DNA of 64,000 nucleotides. It comes from Cyanocohniella sp. LLY. Its GTDB lineage: Bacteria > Cyanobacteriota > Cyanobacteriia > Cyanobacteriales > Nostocaceae. Numbering within the stretch: position 1 is the stretch's first letter; the number at the start of each line of letters is the position of its first letter. Positions 38,354 through 48,196 of this stretch are shown one piece after another. Under the pieces are notes generated by a model. It saw only the letters and a program-made list of their open reading frames with translations. It was not told where the DNA came from and did no database searches. A program made the translations under genes and the position numbers. The stretch covers positions 29,122 to 93,121 of the forward strand of contig JAKOMP010000004.1 in assembly GCA_022241785.1 (NCBI GenBank). The letters are read 5' to 3'.

Positions 38354-40171
38354 ATGCTTGATAAAGCAGGTAATACTTTAAATACTGCTAGAAATTTAAC
38401 CATTACTCCTAATGTGCAGGCTTTCACAGACTGGGTGGGTTCTTCAGATATCAATGATTTCTACAGTTTTAGTTTAACCAGTCGCAGTAGCCTGAATATC
38501 GTTGTTGATGGTTTGAGTGCTAATGCAGATGTACAGATAATTAGGGATAAAAACAGCAACGGTGTCATTGATTCTGGTGAAGTGATCGCTGGTGCGTATA
38601 AGAAAGGAACTTTAAGTGAATCAATTCGCAAGACTTTAAATGCTGGAGATTACTTTATTAGAGTCTATGCAAAAGATGGTAACACTAACTACAATTTAAA
38701 AGTATTTCAGAATTTTGCCCCAAATTCACTACAGTTTAAGCTCGATAAGACTAGCCTCAACGCAACAGAAAACCTGAGTATTAATAGTGCTTGGGTATCA
38801 GATAACAATGGCACTAGTGATATTTCCAGGGTAGATTTCCGCATTAGAACACCAGATGGGGAGTTACTAAATGTGGCTAATGCGACTACATTTACCCCCA
38901 CTATGAGCAATGCCAATAAAGCGAGTTTCGACTACAGTTTGTCTCTAAAAAATTTAAACTTAGTAGCGGGCGAATATATTCTCGAAGGAAAAGCTTACGA
39001 TTTTACTGGTGCTGGTAGCAATACAGTTAAGCAGAAATTTACGGTTACGAATGCAGTTACAGATGCAGTTACACATCAAGATTGGTTCAGTAAAAATCTA
39101 CTCAACCAAAACATCATTACCCTGACGCGGAACTTAGCGGCTGATGGTGATTTAAGCCGTCAGGATATGTTGGATATCTTCACACATGTCCAAAAAGATT
39201 CTGTAATTGATGCTAATGAGGTAAAAGACCTCAACACTTTGGTAGGTGCAAAGACTCCTTTCAGTATGGCGGACTCTGTGAAATGGTTATCCACACAGGT
39301 TGCTAGTGGTGCATCTGTAAATATGAGCGCTAGCCAGTTTGAGTCAAATTTAGTTGGTCGCTGGTTCTTAGGTACAATGGCACCAACACCTGTTTTTCAA
39401 ACCCGGAATCTCACATACGTTGAATTAAAAGGTAATTTGTTTGGTAGTGCTAATGAAGCGCGAATTGGTGATATCGATCAAGGCAATTTAGGTAATTGCA
39501 CTTTTTTAGCAGCTTTGGGCGCAACCTTTGAGCGTCAGTCTGATGATTCAGGTAACACTTCTAGTGCTTTCATTAACAGCATGATTACAGATAATGGTGA
39601 TGACACCTACACCATACGCTTTTACTCAAATGGTGAAGCACAATATGTGAGTGTTGATCGTCGCATTGCTACTTCTGGAGGGAAAATCTTTGGTGCTAAA
39701 GCCAATGGTAGTACAAATCCAAATAACACCAACAACATAATGTGGGTGTCTTTAGCTGAAAAAGCTTATGCTCAATGGCAGGAATGGACATATGACGATC
39801 GGTACTCAGGTTATAACTTAACTGGTAGTGCCGCCCATCTTTCTCGTCCTCTTGAGTTCGTTACAGGACAAAAAGCTACTAATTATAATACCAGCAATAT
39901 TAGTTTTTCAACTCTGGAAACAGCGTTAGCAAATGGTCAGGCTATGACAACCCAGAGAAACAGTAGCAATGGTAATACCCAATTTATTGTAGCTGCCCAT
40001 GCCTATTCAGTGACAAATGTCTATACCAATAATAGTGGTGAGCAAAGGGTTGTAGTACGTAATCCCTGGGGGGTTGATGGTAGGACTAAAAGTGGTGCTA
40101 ACGATGGATTCATTGATTTATCCTTTAAGGAGTTCCAGCAGACTTTTACTTATGGGGTTACCATCGCTTAG
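38354..40171 (+). CDS. Calpain-like cysteine protease with N-terminal PPC-type domain
   Basis: A 605-residue protein. Residues about 1-115 form a PPC-type (bacterial pre-peptidase) beta domain with an EF-hand-like loop (DKNSNGVIDSGE), which may bind calcium. A linker of Ig-like character follows (about 120-235), then a second DXD-like region with NEVKDLN. The C-terminal part is a C2 (calpain) protease: Cys in DIDQGNLGNCTFLAALGA (near 380), His in AAHAYSVTNVY (near 548) and Asn in VVRNPWGVDGR (near 570). In animal calpains the first motif is QG-LGDCW; here it is QGNLGNCTF. There is no clear signal peptide, yet the domain plan is that of secreted proteases. Confidence 0.88.
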   Translation: MLDKAGNTLNTARNLTITPNVQAFTDWVGSSDINDFYSFSLTSRSSLNIVVDGLSANADVQIIRDKNSNGVIDSGEVIAGAYKKGTLSESIRKTLNAGDYFIRVYAKDGNTNYNLKVFQNFAPNSLQFKLDKTSLNATENLSINSAWVSDNNGTSDISRVDFRIRTPDGELLNVANATTFTPTMSNANKASFDYSLSLKNLNLVAGEYILEGKAYDFTGAGSNTVKQKFTVTNAVTDAVTHQDWFSKNLLNQNIITLTRNLAADGDLSRQDMLDIFTHVQKDSVIDANEVKDLNTLVGAKTPFSMADSVKWLSTQVASGASVNMSASQFESNLVGRWFLGTMAPTPVFQTRNLTYVELKGNLFGSANEARIGDIDQGNLGNCTFLAALGATFERQSDDSGNTSSAFINSMITDNGDDTYTIRFYSNGEAQYVSVDRRIATSGGKIFGAKANGSTNPNNTNNIMWVSLAEKAYAQWQEWTYDDRYSGYNLTGSAAHLSRPLEFVTGQKATNYNTSNISFSTLETALANGQAMTTQRNSSNGNTQFIVAAHAYSVTNVYTNNSGEQRVVVRNPWGVDGRTKSGANDGFIDLSFKEFQQTFTYGVTIA

Positions 40172-40418
40172 AAACACTGAGTTCACAAAGAATCATATTG
40201 CCGGAGTGCTATAAATTTTTTGCCTGAGAGACTACCTTAGCCTGTTAATATAACAAAATGAATGCGCCCCCACGCTGATAAAAAAGCATGACTGGCGCAA
40301 TTCATATTTCTTCAGTGAATCTAGCAACTTGTCGAAGCATTTAATCTGGCGGAGAGAAACCGCCTTTGAAAAAACACTACTTACTTTAACAAGTCGTCAA
40401 TCATTAATTTGAGTTGTT

Positions 40419-40453
40419 TAGCCGTAAATTTTACTAATCACGGCTATTTTTTT
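40419..40453 (+). terminator. Terminator downstream of the calpain-like gene
   Basis: Perfect 7-bp arms TAGCCGT and ACGGCTA with a 14-base loop, followed by seven T. It is the only clear terminator in the 327-bp gap between two convergent genes; a bulged GCGCC stem lies near 40260-40300. Confidence 0.7.
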
Positions 40454-40498
40454 AAGTTACTCCAACAGGCTGCTAGCTTGATGAGTTTCACTGTTAGT

Positions 40499-41158
40499 TT
40501 AAGCTTTTAATAGTTTTTTACGCTTTAAACCAGTGCTTATTCCTAGTGCAGCCATAGCTCCTAGTCCTAAGATGGTGGTAGGTTCGGGAACAGGTATTAC
40601 TTCAGCCTCTGGCTTATCAAGAGAAATTCCATAGACACGGCTACCGCCACTGGAGGAGGCATTTATAAATAAACCTCCGGTAGCAAAGTCTTGTCCGCCC
40701 GGGCCTCTGAACAAAATAGGTAATTCACCCACACCCTGATATTGAAAATTTGTACCCTCAGCAGGATTGCGAAGAATACCATTAGAAGCGGCTAGCAAAT
40801 CACCTGTAATGACACCTATGGGTGTGTTGAATTCGACAAAGTTTTCAACAAAAGGAATGTTATACAAGCTGCCGCCAATAGCTCCGCCAACAGGTGCGCC
40901 TAGGACAAGATTGCGTGGAGAACTTACTGTGGAACCTATGAATACGCCAAAAGCCTCTTCTAAGGTAGCAGTACCAAATTGAATAGTGGTATCTTCTGGA
41001 TCTCCTAAAAATGTAGGAACTCCACCGATGGATGCAGAACCGGCGGTCTGTGCTTGAGCAGGAGCAGTTGCCAAACCTACACCAGCGAGAACACCGAAGG
41101 CTGCAACTCCAGCAGCAACTTTGTTAGCGATTTTACTGTTTTTTGCAATGGTAATCAT
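40499..41158 (-). CDS. PEP-CTERM sorting-domain protein
   Basis: A 219-residue secreted protein. The ATG at 41158 gives MITIAKNSKIANKVAAGVAA and a signal peptide ending near APAQAQ; an upstream TTG (41191) would add 11 residues. The body is rich in Gly/Asn and beta-type residues. The C terminus reads PVPEPTTILGLGAMAALGIS then LKRKKLL, a standard PEP-CTERM tail. It should be exported and processed by an exosortase. It differs from the other PEP-CTERM protein in the body, so the two are not a recent duplication. Confidence 0.9.
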   Translation of the reverse strand: MITIAKNSKIANKVAAGVAAFGVLAGVGLATAPAQAQTAGSASIGGVPTFLGDPEDTTIQFGTATLEEAFGVFIGSTVSSPRNLVLGAPVGGAIGGSLYNIPFVENFVEFNTPIGVITGDLLAASNGILRNPAEGTNFQYQGVGELPILFRGPGGQDFATGGLFINASSSGGSRVYGISLDKPEAEVIPVPEPTTILGLGAMAALGISTGLKRKKLLKA

Positions 41159-41997
41159 TGTGATTTGCGATAGAAGGGGTAAGTTTGTCAATGCGTAACT
41201 TAGACTATTCCCCTGGCTGCCTTGTTTTTATATCTCACATCTTGCACTAAGAAACATTGATGTAATTTAATCCCTCAGTATTTGGCTGAAACCCTTGTTT
41301 TGGCGGTAAAAGCTCATAAAACTTAGGTCGCTTTATCGAGCATATTATTACTTTGTCTGGGTTTGTACTGAGAGGTGCAGGATCTGATATATGAATATAC
41401 ATTTGAAGGCTAGAACTCTAACAAAATCGTTAGTGTAGAGCTTCAAATTTACTAATTAGACAACCAGAGAAAACGTGGTACAAATAATTCTGAACGTATG
41501 ATTACTTATTCAGAAGTGTGGTGTTCACTTTTTTATCTTTTTTAAAAAAGTATTTCCACTGATACCTTATTATCATTAGGCTACATAAACCCAAAAAATG
41601 CAAGTATTCGTGAAGTACTTTGTCAAAACTTTATTGTTTGCTTTAATTTTTTTAAATAAGTAGACGTATAAAAATATTTACCGTGATTGAGAGGGTAAGT
41701 AAATAAAGCTAAATCGTCCCCAGCCCTTGTGATTACTAGAGCCTCCGCCATGTTTTACTAACCTTTCCCTGCAAGGCTTTCGCAATGACATGATGTAATT
41801 AATTATATTTACTTACTTAACGTACTGCGATCGCAAATAACTCTTCAAGCCAGTAGTACTATAGACAGATTTACCGAAAAGATTCACTACTCATAAATAT
41901 CCTTAAGGAACCTACCCTTGGCCTGTTGACATTTTTAGCTCAGTAATACATAAAAACCAGATAATTACAGATAAGGAACACAAACTAAATAATTTCT

Positions 41998-42132
41998 GTA
42001 GGTTGGGGTGCTACTGCGTTGGATAAACAGCGCTGTGGGCGGGTTTCCAGACTTGGAGCCAGTGGCGTTTGAGGTCAGGAAACCCAACATCATTGGCAGC
42101 GTTGGGTATCGCTATCGCTTCACCTAACCTAC
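41998..42132. repeat. GTAGGTT...AACCTAC palindromic element (MITE/REP type)
   Basis: About 135 bp bounded by GTAGGTTGGGGTG and CACCTAACCTAC, with internal aaacccaacat and gttgggt stretches. Elements with these ends are widespread in filamentous cyanobacteria; no coding capacity. Confidence 0.75.
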
Positions 42133-42230
42133 GAATTTTAGATCTTATTTAATCCCCGATCCTAAGTTGTGAATAGGATAAACAGAGACTTTCTTATGGA
42201 AAGTCCCTACGTCAACAACCTACACAATCC

Positions 42231-42386
42231 ATAAATATCTTATTGTGCCAGTTTGAAAAGTGGAATATGAATTGTAGTTAATCAAGACCAATATTTTGTT
42301 TTTATTAAAAACCCGCATAATCTAATAAATATCCCACTGTGCCAGTTTAAAAAGTGGAATATGAATTGTAGTTAATCAAGACCAAT
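42231..42386 (+). repeat. Pair of 62-bp direct repeats
   Basis: Copies at 42231-42292 and 42325-42386 differ at only four positions. Both start ataaatatc and end atcaagaccaat, and they are separated by 32 bp of unrelated AT-rich sequence. Confidence 0.88.
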
Positions 42387-42840
42387 CGGTGGCGGGATTT
42401 TAATTTTTTATCTGGCGATATCACTCAACAACATAAGAAGTAAATTGGCGTTTAAAGAGTGAAAGCCAATAACGATATTGGAGAGAGGTAAATTTCACTC
42501 AACAAATCGTTCTGTAACAAATTCTTCTGTGTGGTTATATTCAATCCATCTTTTGCCATTGTGAATATCAAAAATTGATATGTGTATAGGGTGGCCCTTA
42601 CCCGCCAAAACCTAGATACTTTGGGCAAAGCTCATCCTACGTACATTGCAAAAATCTCATAGGAATCCTATATTACTGAGGCGATCGCTAGCAAATCACC
42701 ATTTTGCTCTGATCTATCACGGTGCTTGAGGCGCGGAACACCTTGATTCAAACTCATTTAAGGCTAAAAGGGGAGAAGCCCAGTTGTTTCGAGAACAACC
42801 AGGCTTCTGGGGGATGGGGTACTTACAGTATACCAAATTT

Positions 42841-43359
42841 TTACGCGCCGTATACCTGAGACCAAGTAGTAACTACAAAAACTATCACTGCGGCGATCGC
42901 TAACACCCCTTGAATCAAATTTCCCACCAGTGAACCGACGATAATTCCTACTCCAGCCTTAACAGACAACCATAATTCACGTCGGTAAATAAATTCACCA
43001 ATAATTGCCCCTAACAGTGGCCCTAATAATATTCCCAACAAAGGGCCCCCGAAAGGCAGAGTTGGTAGTAAACCAAAAAATCCTAATATCAAGCCGACAA
43101 TTGCACCTATTTGTCCCCACTTGCTAGCACCTGCATGTTTTGCACCTAAGTAGCTAGCTAAAATTTCAATGCCGATACTGAGGAGTAAAACTACGACTAT
43201 AACAATGAGTGGTATCTGAATGGCGGCAAAGGAACCACTAATCACTCCCCAAATAATAATAGACGTTAAAATTAAACCACTACCAGGGATACCAGGAACT
43301 ACAGAACCAATAATCCCCACAACCATAACGAAAATTAGTAACCAATAAATAAATTGCAT
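42841..43359 (-). CDS. DUF456 family membrane protein
   Basis: A 172-residue, very hydrophobic protein with four to five membrane segments, two of them Gly-rich with small-residue zippers (GGPLLGILLGPLLGAIIGEF and AGVGIIVGSLVGNLIQG). This is the DUF456 pattern found in many bacteria, of unknown function. The conserved VVPGIPGSGLIL motif is at residues 22-33. It begins at ATG 43359, after an AT-rich gap, and is transcribed in the same direction as the broken Uma2 gene upstream of it. Confidence 0.85.
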   Translation of the reverse strand: MQFIYWLLIFVMVVGIIGSVVPGIPGSGLILTSIIIWGVISGSFAAIQIPLIVIVVVLLLSIGIEILASYLGAKHAGASKWGQIGAIVGLILGFFGLLPTLPFGGPLLGILLGPLLGAIIGEFIYRRELWLSVKAGVGIIVGSLVGNLIQGVLAIAAVIVFVVTTWSQVYGA

Positions 43360-43417
43360 AACTCGTAATTCGTAATTTTTAGCTTGGTGTTGTACTTTAT
43401 GATTCTCAAGTGCGCGA

Positions 43418-44056
43418 TTACACCTGAGATATTTGCTGCTTTACCCAAGTGCGAAAAGCATTCTTGGCTGCTAGTTGCCCAATTTTTTTACTTTCTTGTA
43501 TCCATTGAGGAATATCCTTTACCGAAATTAGGCTAAAGGTAGGACTAAGCTCAACTTCTGAGTATTGATTTTCTAAAAGAGTATAAATTTGCAATACCGA
43601 ACCGTTATATCTCCAAAATTCAGGGATACCCATTGAGGCATAGAGAGATAATTTATCTATTTTTGGTCTGGAGTAATCTATCTCTAGGACTAAATCGGGC
43701 GGTGGATCTTGATTTAAATCTATATTTTCTTTATCCCTCACCAAAAATTCATTCTGAATATAATAACTACTATCCGGCTCTCCTGCTTTTTCTAGGTCAT
43801 ATCGTGCCAAAGTTAATGAACCTGTAGTTTTTACCTCTAAGCCAAATTCCTCACAAAGCACTAGAATCAAGCCTTAAATCAGACGGTTTGAGTTCTCATG
43901 CGGCATGAGTGGAGTCATGATTTCTACTATTTTATTGTCATAGGCTAGTCGAGTGTTGCGTTCATTGCCCATATCTACTAGCATGGCTTTGAATGTCTGC
44001 CAGCTAATGTTTTTCAGCAAAGTTCGTGTTTCTGCCAGTGGTGCTATTGTTACCAT
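43418..44056 (-). pseudogene. Uma2-family (DUF820) nuclease-like gene with one in-frame TAA
   Basis: The ATG at 44056 gives MVTIAPLAETRTLLKNISWQ, the usual start of a cyanobacterial Uma2 protein. The frame reaches PHENSNRLI, meets TAA at 43874-43876, and continues without a shift as GLILVLCEEFGLEVKTTGSL. The rest holds the PD-(D/E)XK-like core (PPPDLVLEIDYSRPKIDKLS) and the YASMGIPEFWRY and YSEVELSP blocks, ending KQQISQV at 43418. Intact relatives read NRLIESLILVL or similar there, so a GAA-to-TAA change is the simplest explanation. Otherwise the 212-codon gene is complete. Confidence 0.82.
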
Positions 44057-44085
44057 TTGGGTAATTAACAATGAACAATATATAA

Positions 44086-44727
44086 TTAAATATTTTTGAG
44101 AATAACTGCTAATTTATCAGCAATTCCTGCAATCCAATTTTCATCTTGTTTGGTGTAACTACGGGGAGTATTAGCTCCTAAAATCAAGGCACCTTGGTTA
44201 CCAATGGGTTGACAAATTACACCTTGAGTATTTTCTGGCAAATAATCAAATTCAATTTGTCCTGGGTAGACTTTTAAAGCTACTAAATAAATCGGCTTTT
44301 GTGTTTCTAGTACTCGTTTTAATATTGGCCCTGGTACAACTTCAGATTTAGTAGCCAGAATACCGCGACGTAACAAAACTTTGCCTTGATAGACCACTAC
44401 AAGCGATCGCGTGACTGTATTAGTCAATAATAAATGGGATGCCCAAGCTAATTCTGTTTTCACGGCTTCTGGTAAATCTGCTGCTAGGACAAAACCTTCT
44501 TCCCCAATTAATTCTACAGATTCAGGCGATCGCGGCTGTACTTGCTGCCAAATTAAACCCGTTAAAATCAACACTGCACTTAAAATTACCCCTAGCACAT
44601 CCCCACGCGCTTGGGACTGAGTTAATTCTGGTGTCAACAAACGGTTAATCAGCAAAAGTACAGCGCCTAATCCACCTACAACCAAGGGTAGACGCCGCAA
44701 AATTCGGTTGGGATCAGGTTTAGTCAT
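44086..44727 (-). CDS. Cofactor assembly of complex C subunit B (CCB2/CCB4-like)
   Basis: A 213-residue membrane protein with two hydrophobic helices near the N terminus (about 13-30 and 45-62) and a soluble remainder containing GEEGFVLAADLPEAVKTELAW and GALILGANTPRSYTKQDENW. It matches the CCB2/CCB4 family needed to attach heme c-i covalently to cytochrome b6 of the b6f complex. Length and block order are normal. The stop of the broken Uma2 gene lies downstream on the same strand; the rpaB gene lies upstream. Confidence 0.85.
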   Translation of the reverse strand: MTKPDPNRILRRLPLVVGGLGAVLLLINRLLTPELTQSQARGDVLGVILSAVLILTGLIWQQVQPRSPESVELIGEEGFVLAADLPEAVKTELAWASHLLLTNTVTRSLVVVYQGKVLLRRGILATKSEVVPGPILKRVLETQKPIYLVALKVYPGQIEFDYLPENTQGVICQPIGNQGALILGANTPRSYTKQDENWIAGIADKLAVILKNI

Positions 44728-44821
44728 TAGTCATTAGCCCTTCGGCTTACGCTCAGGACAAGCAGGGTAAATCATTGGTCATTAGTTGCTAGACTACAAC
44801 TATTGACTTTTTTACACTTCC

Positions 44822-45550
44822 TTATTCCTCTCCTGGTTCAATGATCCGTTGGAATAAATAACCAGTGCCGCGTGCTGTCAGAATTAATTCTGGATTACTA
44901 GGATCATCTTCTAACTTGGCCCGCAAACGGGAAATATGCACATCTACTACACGGGTATCTACATGGCGTTCTGGTGTGTAACCCCATACCTCCTGCAAAA
45001 TTTCGGAACGGGAAAAAGCTTCTCCCGAACGGCTGACTAGCAACTCTAGCAAGCTAAACTCCATTCCTGTTAACCGAATCCGCTCATCACCTTTGTAGAC
45101 TTGCCGTTTGTTGGTATCTATTTTGATGTTACCAACATGAATCACCCCAGAGCTAGGAATCCCAGAAGCCCCGGTTTTATCTATTCGGCGCAGTACTGAG
45201 CGAATCCGCGCTTCTAACTCTTTGGGGGAAAATGGTTTAACTACATAGTCATCAGCACCCAATTCTAGACCGGTGATGCGATCGGCAACGTCCCCCAAGG
45301 CTGTTAGCATAATAATGGGGACATCTGATTCTTTACGTAATTCTTGACACACACCATAGCCATCTAGCTTAGGCATCATGACATCTAAAACCACTAAGTC
45401 AGGTTCAGCTTTGCGAAACGTCTCCAAAGCTTCTTCCCCATCGCCAGCTGTCACCACATCGTAGCCAATCATGGAAAGGCGCGTTTCCAAAATCCGGCGA
45501 ATGCTGGCTTCGTCGTCTACCACCAGGATTTTTTCTTTATGACTTTCCAA
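44822..45550 (-). CDS. rpaB: Response regulator RpaB
   Basis: A 242-residue OmpR/PhoB-type regulator. The receiver domain (about 8-122) has the acidic pair in VVDDE, the phosphorylated Asp near 56 in VVLDVMMP and Lys in DYVVKPFSPKELEARIRSV. The winged-helix domain (about 140-236) ends with RHVDTRVVDVHISRLRAKLE. The sequence closely fits RpaB, the essential high-light regulator that pairs with the Hik33 kinase and binds HLR1 sites at photosynthesis genes. It is divergent from radA. Confidence 0.95.
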   Translation of the reverse strand: MESHKEKILVVDDEASIRRILETRLSMIGYDVVTAGDGEEALETFRKAEPDLVVLDVMMPKLDGYGVCQELRKESDVPIIMLTALGDVADRITGLELGADDYVVKPFSPKELEARIRSVLRRIDKTGASGIPSSGVIHVGNIKIDTNKRQVYKGDERIRLTGMEFSLLELLVSRSGEAFSRSEILQEVWGYTPERHVDTRVVDVHISRLRAKLEDDPSNPELILTARGTGYLFQRIIEPGEE

Positions 45551-45721
45551 GTTTTTTAGCGCTCCTTAACTAAAATTTTTCATGATTAATTTTTAATACC
45601 ATAATATTAAGATATCATTCCCTGAATTGATTGGAAAAAAGCTCTAACTCTTACCATTCTTCGATTTTAGTTTTGAGCAAAAAATTAAGGAAAAATTAAG
45701 ATTTTTTAATAACTTTTAAGA

Positions 45722-47281
45722 ATGGCAAAGCCTAAAACCTTTTACGTTTGTAATGAGTGTGGAGCAGAATCTCCCCAGTGGTTTGGCAAGTGTCCAGCTT
45801 GCGGCACTTACAATTCCCTAGAAGAGCAGATTTCCATCCAATCATCAGTAGATATACCTTCTAGGGGCGGGATCAGTAATTGGCAAACAAATCAGCACAA
45901 CGGCAAACCTCCTAGTAAACCAGCAAAAGCCCGAGCTTCGCTGACATTTGACCAAATTAGCGATCGCCAAATTGCCCGTTGGGAATCAGGCTATGGCGAA
46001 CTAGATCGGGTGCTGGGGGGTGGAATTGTTCCCGGCTCGATGGTTCTCATTGGTGGTGATCCAGGAATTGGTAAATCTACTTTACTGTTACAAGTATCAA
46101 ACCAACTGGCGCAGAGATACCGCATTCTCTACGTAACTGGGGAAGAATCAGGACAACAGGTAAAATTGCGCGCTTCTCGATTAGGAGTATCAAAAATTCC
46201 TGATTTGCCTAGTGATGAACCTAATGATGAAGATGATGAGCATCATGAAAACGTCAAATTACCAGTAAAAACACTGACTTCCCAAGAAATTGAAGAAGGT
46301 AAAAACGCGGATTTGTATGTATTACCGGAAACAGACCTAGAAGAGATTTTACGAGAAATAGATTCCCTCAGACCTAATCTAGCAGTAATTGATAGTATTC
46401 AAACAGTGTTTTTTCCAGCACTGACTTCTGCACCAGGTTCTGTAGCCCAAGTCAGGGAATGTACTTCCGCTTTGATGAAGGTGGCAAAGCATGAAGATAT
46501 CACCATGCTAATTGTCGGACACGTCACCAAAGAAGGAGCGATCGCCGGGCCGAAAGTCTTAGAACACTTAGTAGATACAGTATTGTATTTTGAAGGCGAT
46601 CGCTTCGCCTCCCATCGGTTATTAAGAACAGTCAAAAATCGCTTTGGAGCAACTCACGAAATCGGCATCTTTGAAATGGTGGAACAAGGACTGCGAGAAG
46701 TTTCCAACCCTTCAGAGTTATTTTTAGGTACCCGTGATGATCCTGCACCGGGGACAGCCATTGTTGTAGCTTGCGAAGGGACTCGCCCTATCGTTGTGGA
46801 GTTGCAAGCCTTAGTCAGTCCTACCAGCTATCCTTCTCCGCGACGTGCAGGTACAGGTGTAGATTACAACCGCCTGGTACAGATTCTCGCCGTCTTAGAA
46901 AAACGCGTCGGCATTCCCATGTCCAAACTAGACTCTTACGTTGCATCAGCTGGAGGATTAAACGTCGAAGAACCAGCCGTAGATTTAGGAATTGCCATCG
47001 CCATCGTTGCTAGTTTCCGCGATCGCATCGTTGATCCCGGTACAGTATTAATTGGTGAAGTCGGTTTGGGCGGACAAGTGCGATCGGTATCCCAAATGGA
47101 ACTGCGGTTAAAAGAAGCAGCCAAACTCGGATTTAAACGGGCGATCGTTCCCAAAGGGCAAAAATATCCTGACTATGATATCGAGATTTTACCGGTTGCC
47201 AAGGTAATAGATGCAATTATCGCCGCCATCCCCCATCAGGAACTGACAAGCGAGGACTTAGATATAGACGACGACGAATAG
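45722..47281 (+). CDS. radA: DNA repair protein RadA
   Basis: A 519-residue RecA-like ATPase that helps branch migration in recombinational repair. Motifs are the N-terminal C4 zinc finger (CNECGAESPQWFGKCPAC), the Walker A loop GGDPGIGKSTLL near residue 112, the KNRFGAT motif (RadA specific) near 300 and a C-terminal Lon-like domain with GGLNVEEPAVDLGIA. Between residues about 155 and 195 there is an acidic insert (NDEDDEHHE) compared with Escherichia coli RadA. It starts at ATG 45722 and is followed 67 nt later by a Uma2 gene. Confidence 0.95.
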   Translation: MAKPKTFYVCNECGAESPQWFGKCPACGTYNSLEEQISIQSSVDIPSRGGISNWQTNQHNGKPPSKPAKARASLTFDQISDRQIARWESGYGELDRVLGGGIVPGSMVLIGGDPGIGKSTLLLQVSNQLAQRYRILYVTGEESGQQVKLRASRLGVSKIPDLPSDEPNDEDDEHHENVKLPVKTLTSQEIEEGKNADLYVLPETDLEEILREIDSLRPNLAVIDSIQTVFFPALTSAPGSVAQVRECTSALMKVAKHEDITMLIVGHVTKEGAIAGPKVLEHLVDTVLYFEGDRFASHRLLRTVKNRFGATHEIGIFEMVEQGLREVSNPSELFLGTRDDPAPGTAIVVACEGTRPIVVELQALVSPTSYPSPRRAGTGVDYNRLVQILAVLEKRVGIPMSKLDSYVASAGGLNVEEPAVDLGIAIAIVASFRDRIVDPGTVLIGEVGLGGQVRSVSQMELRLKEAAKLGFKRAIVPKGQKYPDYDIEILPVAKVIDAIIAAIPHQELTSEDLDIDDDE

Positions 47282-47348
47282 AAACAGATTACGGGGGACA
47301 GTTTAGAGAAGCATTCCCCCACTCCTTACTCCCCACTCCCTACTAAAT

Positions 47349-48080
47349 ATGACAGCCATCATCACCCCTAACTACCAAATCACCTGGAAAAAACTTCCCG
47401 ATGATTACAAGCTACCAAATGATCCAGTGGACAACATCAACCAACCAGCTTTAGCCGCAGCATTAACCGAAAGCTTACAAATAGCTGGAAAAGTCCCAGA
47501 TAATACCCTGATAACAACGAATTACGGCATTTGCGCCACCCTAAACGGTAAAATTGTCATTAAAGCCCCTGACTGGGCATATATTCCCAGAATCAGTGTA
47601 AGTAGAGAAGAAATAATTCGCAGTTATACCCCCCAACTCCAGGGTGAAATTCCCTTGCTGGTAATGGAATTTATTTCCGATCCAGATGGAACAGAGTATT
47701 CTGTCAAACCTACCTATCCCCCTGGAAAATGGTTTTTCTACGAACGCATTCTCAAAGTCCCAAACTACATAATTTTTGCACCAGATAGCGGTAGATTCGA
47801 GATGTATCGCTTAGATAAAACAGAACGTTACGTGTTGCAAGCAGCAAACGACAACCAGCTGTACTGGATAGCAGAAATAAATCTCTACTTGGGTGTATGG
47901 CAAGGAACTCGTGAAAATCGGACAGGAAACTGGTTACGGTGGTGGGATGAACAGGGAAACCTATTACTTTGGGGTTTCGAGTCAGCCGAACAAGAACGCC
48001 AACGTGCTGAACAAGAAAAGCAACGCGCTGAAAGACTAGCAGCACAACTACGCGCCGCAGGAATTGAGCCACAAGATTAG
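47349..48080 (+). CDS. Uma2-family (DUF820) protein, intact
   Basis: A 243-residue protein of the large cyanobacterial Uma2 group, whose members have a PD-(D/E)XK endonuclease-like fold; activity is rarely shown. The core reads IPLLVMEFISDPDGTEYSVK, FYERILKVPNYIIFAPDSG and LGVWQGTRENRTGNWLRWWD. The C terminus is a heptad-like coiled coil (EQERQRAEQEKQRAERLA) of the type often found in this family. Unlike the two other Uma2 genes in the window it has no stop or insertion. It starts at ATG 47349, after a heptamer-repeat tract. Confidence 0.85.
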   Translation: MTAIITPNYQITWKKLPDDYKLPNDPVDNINQPALAAALTESLQIAGKVPDNTLITTNYGICATLNGKIVIKAPDWAYIPRISVSREEIIRSYTPQLQGEIPLLVMEFISDPDGTEYSVKPTYPPGKWFFYERILKVPNYIIFAPDSGRFEMYRLDKTERYVLQAANDNQLYWIAEINLYLGVWQGTRENRTGNWLRWWDEQGNLLLWGFESAEQERQRAEQEKQRAERLAAQLRAAGIEPQD

Positions 48081-48196
48081 ACTTTTTGCCATTAAAAAAT
48101 TTGCGATTGTCCTACTTCTCAATACAATCTCTGTCAATGTTAATAGCTATTAAAATACTACAATATAAGCACATATCGAATAAATAATATCGCCCT

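Larger units (their letters stand above)
41159..42840. other. 1.7-kb gene-free region with dispersed repeats
   Basis: The longest gene-free stretch in the window. No frame of 60 codons with family likeness was found on either strand. It holds a GTAGGTTG-type palindromic element (41998-42132), a pair of 62-bp direct repeats (42231-42386), several HIP1-like sites and AT-rich DNA. Confidence 0.65.

Noticed and set aside
42231..42386. CRISPR array
   Set aside because: Only two repeat copies, 62 bp long, with a 32-bp AT-rich gap; no cas genes in the window.
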